The notes: generated by a model from the letters alone, not told the origin. DNA of 6,577 nt from an uncultured Pedobacter sp. (GCF_946479715.1 NZ_CAMLHF010000252.1:1-6577); one strand, 5' to 3'; counted from the stretch's first letter, positions 1 through 6,391 are shown. Made by a program: numbers and translations.

Positions 1-890
1 TAGTTTTAACCCTGCAAGATAAAGGCGTAGAGAAAAAGATCGCCTTTACCGGCGATATCGGCCGTACCAACTACCCGGTTTTAGTAGATCCGGAACCGCT
101 TCCACAGGTTGATTATCTCGTATCCGAATCCACATATGGTGGCAGGCTGCACAGTACCGATGTTACCCTGCAAAACAAGCTCATAGAAACCATAAACGAA
201 TCATGCGTTAAATACCCGGGCAGGCTAATCATTCCCGCCTTTAGCATTGGTCGTACACAGGCATTGGTATATTCTTTAAACAAGATCTTTAGCAGCGGAC
301 TACTCCCACCCGTAAAAATATTTGTCGATAGTCCACTTGCAACAATTGCAACAGACATATATAGAAAGCACCATCATTTGCTAAACCAGGAATCTCAGGA
401 TTTCTATAGCAAACAAGGTGATGAATTTGAGTTTGATGAACTCTCTTACGTTCATGATAAGCGCGAAAGCCAGTCGGTTTCCAATTATCACGAACCATGC
501 ATCATCATCTCATCTGCCGGGATGCTCGAGGGTGGCCGTATCCAGGATCACCTTTATTATAACATTCAGAATTACTATTGCACCATCCTATTCATTGGCT
601 ATTGCGCCAAAGGAACGCTGGGCGACAGGTTATTACGCGGCGATCCAATTGTCCGCTTAAGAAACCGCGACCTGATGGTTTACGCTACCATACAAAAAAC
701 AGATCTGTTAAGTGGCCATGGCGATCATAACGACCTGGTCAATACCGTTAAACAGCAAGATCCCGCTAAACTAAAATCAGTATTCCTGGTTCACGGAGAG
801 ATTAAAAGCATGACTATGCTTGGCGATGCATTAACGGAGCTTGGATACAAAGTTAATTTACCTGAAAAAGGTGAAACTTTCGAGTTATAA
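1..890 (+). CDS. RNA-type beta-CASP metallo-beta-lactamase nuclease, 5'-truncated by the window edge
   Basis: The reading frame is open from base 3 to the TAA at 888-890, giving 295 residues, so the start lies outside the window. Visible motifs, numbered from the first complete codon: the metallo-beta-lactamase motif 4 FTGDIGR (Asp18), beta-CASP motif A in ESTYGG (Glu42), PAFSIGRTQ, VDSPLA (108-113), SSAGMLEGG (170-178), GTLGDRL, motif B His239 in SGHGDH, and motif C His264 in VHGE. A His at motif C is the hallmark of the RNA-acting branch (CPSF73/TTHA0252-like) as opposed to the DNA-acting Artemis/SNM1 branch. Family members are usually about 450-470 residues, so roughly 160 residues, including the HxHxDH metal site, are missing. 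It is expected to be a cytoplasmic zinc-dependent ribonuclease; whether endo- or exonucleolytic cannot be told. The TTG at 264 is only an internal leucine codon, not a start. No terminator hairpin follows the stop. Confidence 0.93.
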   Translation, partial: VLTLQDKGVEKKIAFTGDIGRTNYPVLVDPEPLPQVDYLVSESTYGGRLHSTDVTLQNKLIETINESCVKYPGRLIIPAFSIGRTQALVYSLNKIFSSGLLPPVKIFVDSPLATIATDIYRKHHHLLNQESQDFYSKQGDEFEFDELSYVHDKRESQSVSNYHEPCIIISSAGMLEGGRIQDHLYYNIQNYYCTILFIGYCAKGTLGDRLLRGDPIVRLRNRDLMVYATIQKTDLLSGHGDHNDLVNTVKQQDPAKLKSVFLVHGEIKSMTMLGDALTELGYKVNLPEKGETFEL

Positions 891-1119
891 AATATCCGTT
901 CAGGCACAAACTGTATTAAATACTATACAAAATTCTTTACGTTTAAACGTTCGTTTCCTTTTTTTGGTATAAATTGAAAGCAAAACTAATCTGCTGATTA
1001 TTAGCGAATTCAAATTTAAAATTAGATAAAACTGGCTTTGGCAGGATTATTACAAGCAGATAATCATTCAGTATTAAAATGAAACTGAAGAGAACTCAAA
1101 TATCTAATTTATTAAAAAC
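891..1119 (+). promoter_or_regulatory. Upstream and leader region of the ompA-family gene, exact promoter unresolved
   Basis: This 229-base AT-rich stretch holds no gene. It contains TAcgTTTa at 938-945, a near match to the Bacteroidota -7 box TAnnTTTG, but no TTTG lies at the expected upstream spacing. An alternative is TTTG at 963-966, followed 20 bases later by the weak TAATCTGC at 987-994. A 12-bp perfect palindrome, ACGTTTAAACGT (939-950), overlaps the first candidate. Two small stem-loops can form further down: TAATC/GATTA at 987-1000 and GATTAT/ATAATC at 1045-1065. The start codon is preceded by an A-rich stretch (attaaaaac) with no Shine-Dalgarno, as is normal in this phylum. That a promoter is here is likely from the arrangement; which box is used is a guess. 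Confidence 0.35.
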
Positions 1120-2427
1120 ATGAAATCAAAAATTACAAAAGCAGCAATGATATTATCCCTGGTGGGACTATCAACGCAATTATTTGCACAAGAGGCTGAC
1201 TCTCAATCATCGGAAAAATTCTCTAAAAAATATTTCCGTACCTGGTCTATAGGACTTAATGGTGGTATGTTAACGCACTACACCCCTTTCAATAACAGAA
1301 CTAATGGAAACTTCAATACTCCATACGAATCTTGGGGTTACGGTGGTTACATCAAAAAACAAATAGTACCAGGATTTGGTATCCAGGCCGATTTCCTTGC
1401 AGGTAAAGTAAAAGGTGCCAACGTTATTGCTGGTACTAAATCAACTTTCGAATCTAGAATCGACTGGTCAGCAGCTGTTAGTGGTAACTTTACTATCGCC
1501 AACATGAGCTTAAACCAAAAACGTAATTTCCTTTCACCATATGCAACAATTGGTGCGGGTTATATGTCATCTGCTGCAACAACCGATCATCCGGGTGGAG
1601 CAAGCACAGGATATGACCAAAACTGGTTTGTTCCAATTGGAGCAGGTTTCAAATTGGGCGTATCAAAAGGTGTTAACATCGATTTAGGCTACACAGTTAG
1701 CTTCATGAAATCAAATAACTTTGATGGTGTAACAGCTGGTGCTAACGACAGATTCTCATATGCTCACGCAGGTGTAGAGATTGCTTTAGGTAGAAAAGGA
1801 ACTTCTCAATTACAAAACTTCAGCCCTATCGCTGCTATCCGCGAAGAAAGTGCTGCTGAAAGTGCAGAATTAAGAAGAGCATTATCAACTGCTGAAGAAA
1901 ACGCAAGAAGAGATAAAGAAGCATTAGAAGCGCAATTAGGTGATGATGATGGAGACGGTGTAGCTAACAAATTCGACAAATGTGCTGGTACTCCTGCAAA
2001 CACAGTAGTAGACGGTGCCGGATGTCCAATCAAAGTTCAACGTGAAGTGATCAAAGAAACTAAAGTTGTTGTAACTGAGGCTGACCGTAAAGTTGTTGAT
2101 GAAGCAATCAAAAACTTAGAGTTTGATTTAGGTAAATCAACTATCCGTTCTACTTCATACTCAACTTTAAATAAAGTAGCTGAGTTATTGATCGCTAAAA
2201 ACTTTAGCTTGAAATTAGCTGGTCACACAGATAATACAGGTTCAATGGCTTTAAACTTACGTTTATCTAAAGACAGAGCTGAGTCAATCAAAGCTTACTT
2301 AGTATCACAAGGTGCAAATGCTTCACGTATCGAAGCAACAGGTTACGGTCCAAACCAACCTATCGCATCTAACAAAACTGCGGATGGTCGTCAGAAAAAC
2401 CGTAGAGTAGAATTTACTTTATACTAG
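1120..2427 (+). CDS. OmpA-family outer-membrane protein (beta-barrel, thrombospondin type 3-like repeat, peptidoglycan-binding domain)
   Basis: The protein has 435 residues. An N-terminal signal peptide has basic residues, a hydrophobic core and a likely signal peptidase I cut after Ala23 (LFA|QEA). Residues about 40-225 alternate aromatic and glycine-rich strands, as in small OmpA-like outer-membrane barrels. Residues about 240-273 are Ala/Glu/Arg-rich and probably helical. An acidic calcium-binding-type repeat follows (DDDGDGVANKFDKC, 275-288), with Cys288 and Cys302 as a possible disulfide pair. The C-terminal OmpA domain (about 320-435) carries AGHTDNTG with Asp371 and LSKDRAES with Arg386, the positions that grip diaminopimelate in OmpA domains. 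The expected role is to anchor the outer membrane to peptidoglycan. Codons are strongly biased (TTA, GCT, GGT, AAC) compared with neighbouring genes, suggesting high expression. The start is set by the signal peptide. Transcription should end at the hairpin about 35 bases downstream. Confidence 0.95.
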   Translation: MKSKITKAAMILSLVGLSTQLFAQEADSQSSEKFSKKYFRTWSIGLNGGMLTHYTPFNNRTNGNFNTPYESWGYGGYIKKQIVPGFGIQADFLAGKVKGANVIAGTKSTFESRIDWSAAVSGNFTIANMSLNQKRNFLSPYATIGAGYMSSAATTDHPGGASTGYDQNWFVPIGAGFKLGVSKGVNIDLGYTVSFMKSNNFDGVTAGANDRFSYAHAGVEIALGRKGTSQLQNFSPIAAIREESAAESAELRRALSTAEENARRDKEALEAQLGDDDGDGVANKFDKCAGTPANTVVDGAGCPIKVQREVIKETKVVVTEADRKVVDEAIKNLEFDLGKSTIRSTSYSTLNKVAELLIAKNFSLKLAGHTDNTGSMALNLRLSKDRAESIKAYLVSQGANASRIEATGYGPNQPIASNKTADGRQKNRRVEFTLY

Positions 2428-2460
2428 TCTCTCACTAGTCTAAATACCAATCTCGTTAAT

Positions 2461-2494
2461 AAAAAAGCCTGGTCAATTGACCAGGCTTTTTTTT
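2461..2494. terminator. Bidirectional rho-independent terminator between ompA-family gene and terC/alx-family gene
   Basis: Bases 2461-2492 are a perfect 32-bp palindrome. The arms AGCCTGGTC and GACCAGGCT close over an AATT centre and are flanked by six A's on the left and eight T's (2487-2494) on the right. Read on either strand, this gives a GC-rich stem followed by a U tract. It lies between two convergent genes, so it can end the upstream + strand transcript and the - strand transcript of the TerC/Alx-family gene alike. Confidence 0.95.
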
Positions 2495-2524
2495 CGTCAT
2501 CTCGACGCCAGGAGAGATCTCTTG
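2495..2524 (+). repeat. 30-bp dispersed repeat, copy 1
   Basis: This 30-base unit starts CGTCATCTCGACG and ends with the palindrome AGAGATCTCT (2513-2522) plus TG. It matches 5238-5267 in the same orientation at 29 of 30 positions; the one difference is C here versus A there at position 14. The unit also contains CGTC/GACG arms that can fold over a 5-base loop (2495-2507). It begins immediately after the T tract of the ompA-side terminator and falls in the 3' untranslated region of the TerC/Alx-family gene. Short intergenic repeats of this flavour are, from memory, common in Pedobacter-like genomes; I cannot name the family. No transposase is nearby. Confidence 0.85.
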
Positions 2525-2543
2525 ATTATGCCAATTACCTCCC

Positions 2544-3536
2544 TTACCCCTCAACCTCCTTCTTAGGTGAAAACACCAATGAAGCAACCACACTTAACAC
2601 CAAAACCCCTCCAACAATAGACAAAGACAATGGCGAAGAAATATGATAAAAAGGTGCAATCACCATTTTAACCCCAATAAAAGCCAGTATAATTGCCAAA
2701 CCATATTTCAGCAAACTAAACATATAAATAAAGTTAGCCAGCAGAAAATACAAAGCCCTTAAACCAAGTATTGCAAAAATATTAGAAGTATATAAAATCA
2801 GCGGATCATCAGGTGCAATGGCAAAAATAGCTGGGATAGAATCTACAGCAAACAACAGATCCGTAAATTCAATAACCGCTACAACAACCAATAAAGGAGT
2901 AGCCAGCCTTACACCATTTTGTACCGTAAAAAACTTGGCACCATCAAACTCCTTACTCACTTTAAAGAACTTATAAATTAGCCTTGCACCAGGGCTTTTG
3001 CTAAAGTCTTTGTCCTCATCATCGTGGTCATTGGCCAGTCCCGATTTAATACCCGCGTAAATAAGGAACAAACCAAAAATCAATAAAACTATATTAATCT
3101 GGATCAGCTTACCAAACACAGTCATTTCAGGCAAATAAGTCAAATTAATCAACCCAACACCGGCAAATATGAAAATGGCGCGAAACACCAATGCCCCAAT
3201 AATTCCCCAAAACAACACTTTATGATGCAATTCCTTGGGCACATTAAAAAATCCAAACACCAGAATAAACACAAAAAGATTATCAACCGACAGGGCCTTT
3301 TCTATCCAGTAGGCCGATTGAAACTGAGTAAACTTCTCAAAGCCCGAAGTCAGGTAAATTACCCCACTAAAAATCATGGATAAACTTATCCATACAATAG
3401 ACCACACAAGGGCCTCCTTACTACTTACAGCATGTACTTTTTTGTTAAATACACCCAAATCTAAAAGCAGCATCACAACAACAACAACTGCAAATCCCGT
3501 AATCACCCCGGGGTGATCAATCAAATTATTACTCAT
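2544..3536 (-). CDS. TerC/Alx-family integral membrane protein, probable metal (manganese) homeostasis or efflux
   Basis: The protein has 330 residues and about nine hydrophobic segments (roughly 11-30, 43-64, 81-98, 106-130, 143-163, 213-234, 250-270, 277-295, 304-323). The two family signatures are present: EKALSVDNLFVF (79-90, with Asp85 and Asn86) and EFTDLLFAVDSIPAIFA (223-239, with Asp226 and Asp232). These acidic membrane-embedded residues are thought to form the metal path. An acidic, probably cytosolic, loop with HDDEDKD (171-177) separates the two halves. Known relatives (E. coli Alx, Bacillus MeeF/MeeY) export Mn2+; the older label of tellurite resistance is a family name, not evidence here. 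No ter operon genes are adjacent and no yybP-ykoY-like riboswitch is apparent in the short leader, so it seems to be a single-gene unit. It ends at the bidirectional terminator 2461-2494, with repeat copy 1 in its 3' end. Confidence 0.93.
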   Translation of the reverse strand: MSNNLIDHPGVITGFAVVVVVMLLLDLGVFNKKVHAVSSKEALVWSIVWISLSMIFSGVIYLTSGFEKFTQFQSAYWIEKALSVDNLFVFILVFGFFNVPKELHHKVLFWGIIGALVFRAIFIFAGVGLINLTYLPEMTVFGKLIQINIVLLIFGLFLIYAGIKSGLANDHDDEDKDFSKSPGARLIYKFFKVSKEFDGAKFFTVQNGVRLATPLLVVVAVIEFTDLLFAVDSIPAIFAIAPDDPLILYTSNIFAILGLRALYFLLANFIYMFSLLKYGLAIILAFIGVKMVIAPFYHISSPLSLSIVGGVLVLSVVASLVFSPKKEVEG

Positions 3537-3672
3537 TTTTAACTTATCTTTTGAAATTCCTCTAAAATGCTAAAAAAGATCGGTTTTCTATACTTCATTT
3601 AAAATGATCAAATACTGACAACCATCTTCCGCTTATACTGTTATTTAGATATAAAATTATAAAACACATATT
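3537..3672. promoter_or_regulatory. Divergent promoter region between terC/alx-family and SDR genes
   Basis: This 136-base AT-rich gap separates two divergently transcribed genes, so it must contain both promoters unless transcription starts further away. I see no complete TTTG/TAnnTTTG pair. Partial candidates are TATCTTTT at 3545-3552 on the + strand and TTTG (of TATTTG) on the - strand near 3610. Both starts are preceded by A/T-rich sequence without a Shine-Dalgarno. Confidence 0.35.
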
Positions 3673-4509
3673 ATGGAAAAAGTATGGCTCATAACAGGCT
3701 GTTCAACAGGTTTTGGTCGGGAATTAGCAAAACAAGTACTGGAACTTGGCTACAAAGCCGGAGTTGCCGCCCGTAACATTGCCGATGTAGAAGATATTGT
3801 TAAACAATACCCCGAAACCTCAATAGCGATAACGCTTGATGTAACCAAACACGATGATATTACCAATGCAACAAAACAGTTAACCGAAATATTTGGGCGG
3901 GTTGATGTCCTGGTAAACAATGCCGGTATCGGCTACTTTGGCTCCGTAGAAGCCAGCGACGAACATGAAACCAGACGAATGTTCGACATCAATTTCTTCG
4001 GACTGGCCAACATGACAAAAGCAGTGCTACCACATATGAGGAAACAACGGAGCGGCCACATCATCAATATCGCTTCAATCGGAGGCTTAATGGCCTTTCC
4101 GGCACTGGCTTATTACAACGCAACTAAATTTGCTGTCGATGGATTTTCCGAATCACTGGCAAAAGAAACCGCTCCCCTTGGGATAAAAGTAACCATTGTA
4201 GCACCAAGCGGTTTCCGTACCGACTGGGCGGGGCGCTCGGCCAACGAAGTACAAAACGAAATTGAAGATTACAAAACAACAGCAGGCGCAAATAAAGACA
4301 ACATCAGGGCTTACAGTGGTAATCAGCCGGGCGATCCGGTACGTGCTGCCCAGGCCATCATTAAAGTAGTAGAGACCGAAAACCCTCCATTGCGTTTATT
4401 ACTAGGTGCTGCAGCATTAAAAAATGCCCGTAAAAAAATCGAGGAACTGGCACATGATTTTGATACATGGGAAGAAACCACCGTCGGTGCAGATTTCCCC
4501 AAACCTTAA
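3673..4509 (+). CDS. Classical short-chain dehydrogenase/reductase (SDR), NAD(P)-dependent oxidoreductase
   Basis: The protein has 278 residues, a little longer than the usual 250 or so of classical SDRs, with the extra length at the C terminus. It carries the Rossmann glycine motif TGCSTGFG (8-15), LDVT (55-58), the NNAG motif (82-85) and the catalytic tetrad Asn107, Ser135, Tyr148 and Lys152 (YNATK). Arg34 in VAARN lies where basic residues favour the 2'-phosphate of NADP(H), so NADPH use is likely but inferred. No signal peptide or membrane segment is seen, so it is a cytoplasmic enzyme. Substrate cannot be predicted; it belongs to the broad group often annotated simply as SDR family oxidoreductase. 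It is transcribed away from the TerC/Alx-family gene. Its TAA (4507-4509) overlaps the stop of the convergent downstream gene. Confidence 0.95.
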   Translation: MEKVWLITGCSTGFGRELAKQVLELGYKAGVAARNIADVEDIVKQYPETSIAITLDVTKHDDITNATKQLTEIFGRVDVLVNNAGIGYFGSVEASDEHETRRMFDINFFGLANMTKAVLPHMRKQRSGHIINIASIGGLMAFPALAYYNATKFAVDGFSESLAKETAPLGIKVTIVAPSGFRTDWAGRSANEVQNEIEDYKTTAGANKDNIRAYSGNQPGDPVRAAQAIIKVVETENPPLRLLLGAAALKNARKKIEELAHDFDTWEETTVGADFPKP

Positions 4510-5141
4510 TTTATACGGCCTACATAGACACTATTAGCCACATCGCAACCCGGTGTGGCTATAAATGAAATATATGTTTCCATTCTTGCCCCTCTTAGTT
4601 TTGCAGGCAAAGCAAACAACTCCGTTCCCTCACTCCTCCTGGCACCATTAATACTATAAAGCCCTATTTCTAAATCAGGGAGATAAACCAGTATCATCAC
4701 CCGCTGTCTTTTCTCGCACAATACCATTTCCGGCAATACTGTCCACCCAAACCTTAAACCCTCTGCCACCATTTCAACCGTCGGGCCAACTGCAGCAAGC
4801 AAACTCCCTTGCGAAACCATTGCTTTAGGATAATCCATTTCAATATTAGGATATAAACCCTTTAATGCATTCATTTTATTATACCTTACAGCCAAATTGT
4901 GCGGATATTTTACAGCAGCTTTGGCTTTCAACATAAATCCGGCCCTAATAAATTCAGTAAACGGATATAAAAATTTAATTACCACAGCCATTTCCTGCCT
5001 GCAAATCAATTGTTTTATAGAAGGTGGTTTTGTAATAATACCAACCATCCTAACTACATTTTTTTCCAATATATAGTAACTCACCAAATTCCCAACCTTA
5101 CCGGTATACCGGTAAGATTTATCACCATTTAAAAATCCCAT
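4506..5141 (-). CDS. DUF6266-like protein of unknown function, second tandem paralogue
   Basis: The protein has 211 residues when started at the ATG at 5141. The frame stays open upstream to an ATG at 5243, but that start lies inside the 30-bp repeat. Similarity to the neighbouring paralogue begins exactly at MGFL, so the short form is preferred. Shared features with the 5303-5944 product: MGFLxG at the start, G(K/R)xGNxV (14-20), KPP (38-40), a helix ending in VGF or AGF (near 67-69), DYPK (103-106), W133 and YISF (190-193). This pattern resembles DUF6266, a Bacteroidota family with no known role; the assignment is from memory. There is no signal peptide or clear membrane segment. The N-terminal half looks helical; the C-terminal half looks beta-rich, perhaps an Ig-like or FN3-like fold (inference). 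Its TAA shares bases with the SDR stop. Confidence 0.8.
   Translation of the reverse strand: MGFLNGDKSYRYTGKVGNLVSYYILEKNVVRMVGIITKPPSIKQLICRQEMAVVIKFLYPFTEFIRAGFMLKAKAAVKYPHNLAVRYNKMNALKGLYPNIEMDYPKAMVSQGSLLAAVGPTVEMVAEGLRFGWTVLPEMVLCEKRQRVMILVYLPDLEIGLYSINGARRSEGTELFALPAKLRGARMETYISFIATPGCDVANSVYVGRIN
4535..4561. other. Stem-loop inside the 3' end of the DUF6266-like gene, just past the SDR stop
   Basis: Arms TAGCCACA (4535-4542) and TGTGGCTA (4554-4561) form a perfect 8-bp stem around an 11-base loop, starting 25 bases beyond the SDR stop codon. No T tract follows on either strand, so it is not a standard terminator. It may mark or protect the 3' end of the SDR transcript, or may be chance within coding sequence. 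Confidence 0.35.
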
Positions 5142-5182
5142 TTCATTCTCTTTATTTAAATCTTTAAGAACTCTTTCATTAG

Positions 5183-5298
5183 AAAAAAGAGGCTCCAAAA
5201 AATAGGTTCCGTCAGCCCCCGTCATCATCGCAATTCCCGTCATCTCGACGACAGGAGAGATCTCTTGGTCAAACCAACCCTACTTCCCGGAGCCTCTT
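5183..5298 (-). terminator. Probable rho-independent terminator of the upstream DUF6266-like gene, with its arms 92 bases apart
   Basis: On the - strand, AAGAGGCTCC (5298-5289) begins four bases after the stop codon of the 5303-5944 gene. Its exact reverse complement, GGAGCCTCTT, lies at 5196-5187 and runs into a T tract (six T's in all, 5188-5183). This is the expected composition of a terminator, except that the arms are separated by 92 bases instead of a short loop. The separating segment contains repeat copy 2. The simplest reading is a terminator whose loop was enlarged by an inserted repeat element. Whether it still terminates, or lets transcription reach the next gene, cannot be told. 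Confidence 0.5.
5238..5267 (+). repeat. 30-bp dispersed repeat, copy 2
   Basis: This copy matches 2495-2524 at 29 of 30 positions in the same orientation, including the CGTC/GACG mini-hairpin and the AGAGATCTCT palindrome (5256-5265). It sits between the two DUF6266-like genes, inside the interval enclosed by the arms of the probable terminator. A 9-base direct repeat, CCCGTCATC, occurs at 5218-5226 and 5236-5244; the second copy overlaps the start of the unit, suggesting a partial duplication or a longer degenerate element. No similarity to copy 1 is evident outside the 30 bases. Confidence 0.85.
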
Positions 5299-5302
5299 CG
5301 CA

Positions 5303-5944
5303 CTACGGCAAAATCATAGCAGCAATGTAAGTGCTGTTACTTGCCATTTTCCCATCCACCGATACAAAGCTGATATAGCAATGAATCGTAGTACCCGCAT
5401 AATCACCAGGTAAAGTCAGTGTGTAGGTCAGTGCAGATCTGGGCGCAGCATTAGTCATAATCACAAACCTGTCTTTAACAGGATTGTAAACCATAACCGT
5501 TGCCATGTCTGTTAATGCTCCAACACCACTACCCAGTTCAGCAGTCCAGTTAAATTCCAGTCCCTGTGCAGGCCCAATGGCCACTTCAGGGTCAAACGCC
5601 GGACTCAACTTTCCCTTACTGTACAAAACTTTAGGATAATCAATGCTAAAGTTTGGTGAAACACCTGTAATCGCATTTTTGAAATTATACGAAAAACAAG
5701 CATTCATAGCCGACTCAGACTGATCATGATCCTGAAAGCCAACTTCGACCAATGGCGATAGCCAACTCAGCCAGCTCATCATTAAGCCAAACTTTGCTCT
5801 AACCTCCACTTGTGCTTCAGTAGGTGGTTTGGTACTTTTGTGCGGACGCATTGAGAATACATTTTTGCCTCTCACCCTGCGTCCAACGTTGTTGCCCGTC
5901 CTGCCAATTAAATTGTAGTACGGACCTCCGGTTAAAAACCCCAT
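5303..5944 (-). CDS. DUF6266-like protein of unknown function, first tandem paralogue
   Basis: The protein has 213 residues from the ATG at 5944. An upstream in-frame ATG at 5989 would add MHWVKQYLTIYFFNV, which has no counterpart in the paralogue, so 5944 is preferred. It resembles its downstream neighbour along the full length: MGFLTGGPYYNLIGRTGNNV at the start, KPPTEAQ (39-45), VGF (68-70), DYPK (102-105), FNWT (131-134) and HCYISFVS (188-195). The pattern is that of DUF6266 as I remember it. The KPP region plus the following helix is the best conserved part in the pair. Like its neighbour, it has no signal peptide and a beta-rich C-terminal half. The gene lies 66 bases downstream of the 118-residue gene and is probably co-transcribed with it. 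A hairpin with AAGAGGCTCC as its first arm starts four bases after the TAG. Confidence 0.82.
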   Translation of the reverse strand: MGFLTGGPYYNLIGRTGNNVGRRVRGKNVFSMRPHKSTKPPTEAQVEVRAKFGLMMSWLSWLSPLVEVGFQDHDQSESAMNACFSYNFKNAITGVSPNFSIDYPKVLYSKGKLSPAFDPEVAIGPAQGLEFNWTAELGSGVGALTDMATVMVYNPVKDRFVIMTNAAPRSALTYTLTLPGDYAGTTIHCYISFVSVDGKMASNSTYIAAMILP

Positions 5945-6010
5945 AACGTTAAAAAAGTAAATTGTTAAATATTGCTTTACCCAATGCAACAGAACGTTGC
6001 CAGGGATGCC

Positions 6011-6367
6011 TTAAAAGAAAGGCTTAGTACTTATAAATCCTTCAATGATGTCATTCTTTAGCCCTACCCACTTAAACCGCAGCTTCATATCCCCTTCTAA
6101 TGCCTCATAAACATAAAGCTTAGCAAGTTCCCCTTCCAAACCTATTTCCAAAACCCAGCATCTATTTCTCGGACTATCTATTTTCAATATGAACTGGGGG
6201 TTTTCGTTACCTTTTACTAAATCTGCTCCGTATAAATTCAGTTCATTTACTATACCCTTTCCATTTTCAACAGAAGTAATCCTATACAACACCTTGTTTT
6301 TCCTAAAAACCAGGGACACCTTATTCCCCTTTTTTCGATAAACACTGATGGTAATAAAATTCTTCAT
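6011..6367 (-). CDS. Hypothetical protein, 118 residues, first gene of the - strand run
   Basis: I do not recognise this protein. It starts MKNFITISVYRKKGNK, is lysine-rich in the first 26 residues, and then alternates short hydrophobic and charged stretches (KVSLVFRKNKVLYRI, NPQFILKIDS, CWVLEIGL, AKLYVYEAL, KLRFKWVGL), which suggests a small beta-rich soluble domain. It has a single cysteine (about residue 70), no signal peptide, no membrane segment and no metal-binding motif. Support for it being real comes from a well-formed start close behind a TAATTTTG -7 box, a full-length open frame, and its place in line with two DUF6266-like genes on the same strand. No function is proposed. Confidence 0.7.
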   Translation of the reverse strand: MKNFITISVYRKKGNKVSLVFRKNKVLYRITSVENGKGIVNELNLYGADLVKGNENPQFILKIDSPRNRCWVLEIGLEGELAKLYVYEALEGDMKLRFKWVGLKNDIIEGFISTKPFF

Positions 6368-6391
6368 AATTTATTTACTTGGTTAATAAAT

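Noticed and set aside
264..890. A 208-residue coding region starting at the TTG at 264
   Set aside because: The same frame is open to base 3 and encodes conserved beta-CASP motifs before 264, so this TTG is an internal leucine codon of a longer, truncated gene.
1806..2033. A 75-residue - strand open frame inside the ompA-family gene
   Set aside because: It is antisense to a well-supported, codon-biased gene and has low-complexity Ser/Ala-rich content; a shadow of the real frame.
2423..2441. Direct repeat ACTAGTCT at 2423-2430 and 2434-2441 around the ompA-family stop codon
   Set aside because: Short and of low complexity. It duplicates a TAG but has no likely role, since translation already ends at the first stop.
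3537..3672. A yybP-ykoY manganese riboswitch in front of the TerC/Alx-family gene
   Set aside because: This riboswitch precedes some alx homologues, but the short AT-rich leader shows none of its conserved GC-rich segments.
5142..5243. A 34-residue N-terminal extension of the 4506-5141 gene, starting at the ATG at 5243
   Set aside because: The start would lie inside the 30-bp repeat, the segment covers a probable terminator arm, and similarity to the paralogue begins only at the ATG at 5141.
5945..5989. A 15-residue extension of the 5303-5944 gene, starting at the ATG at 5989
   Set aside because: The added residues have no counterpart in the paralogue, and the family appears to start with MGF/MGK-type sequence.
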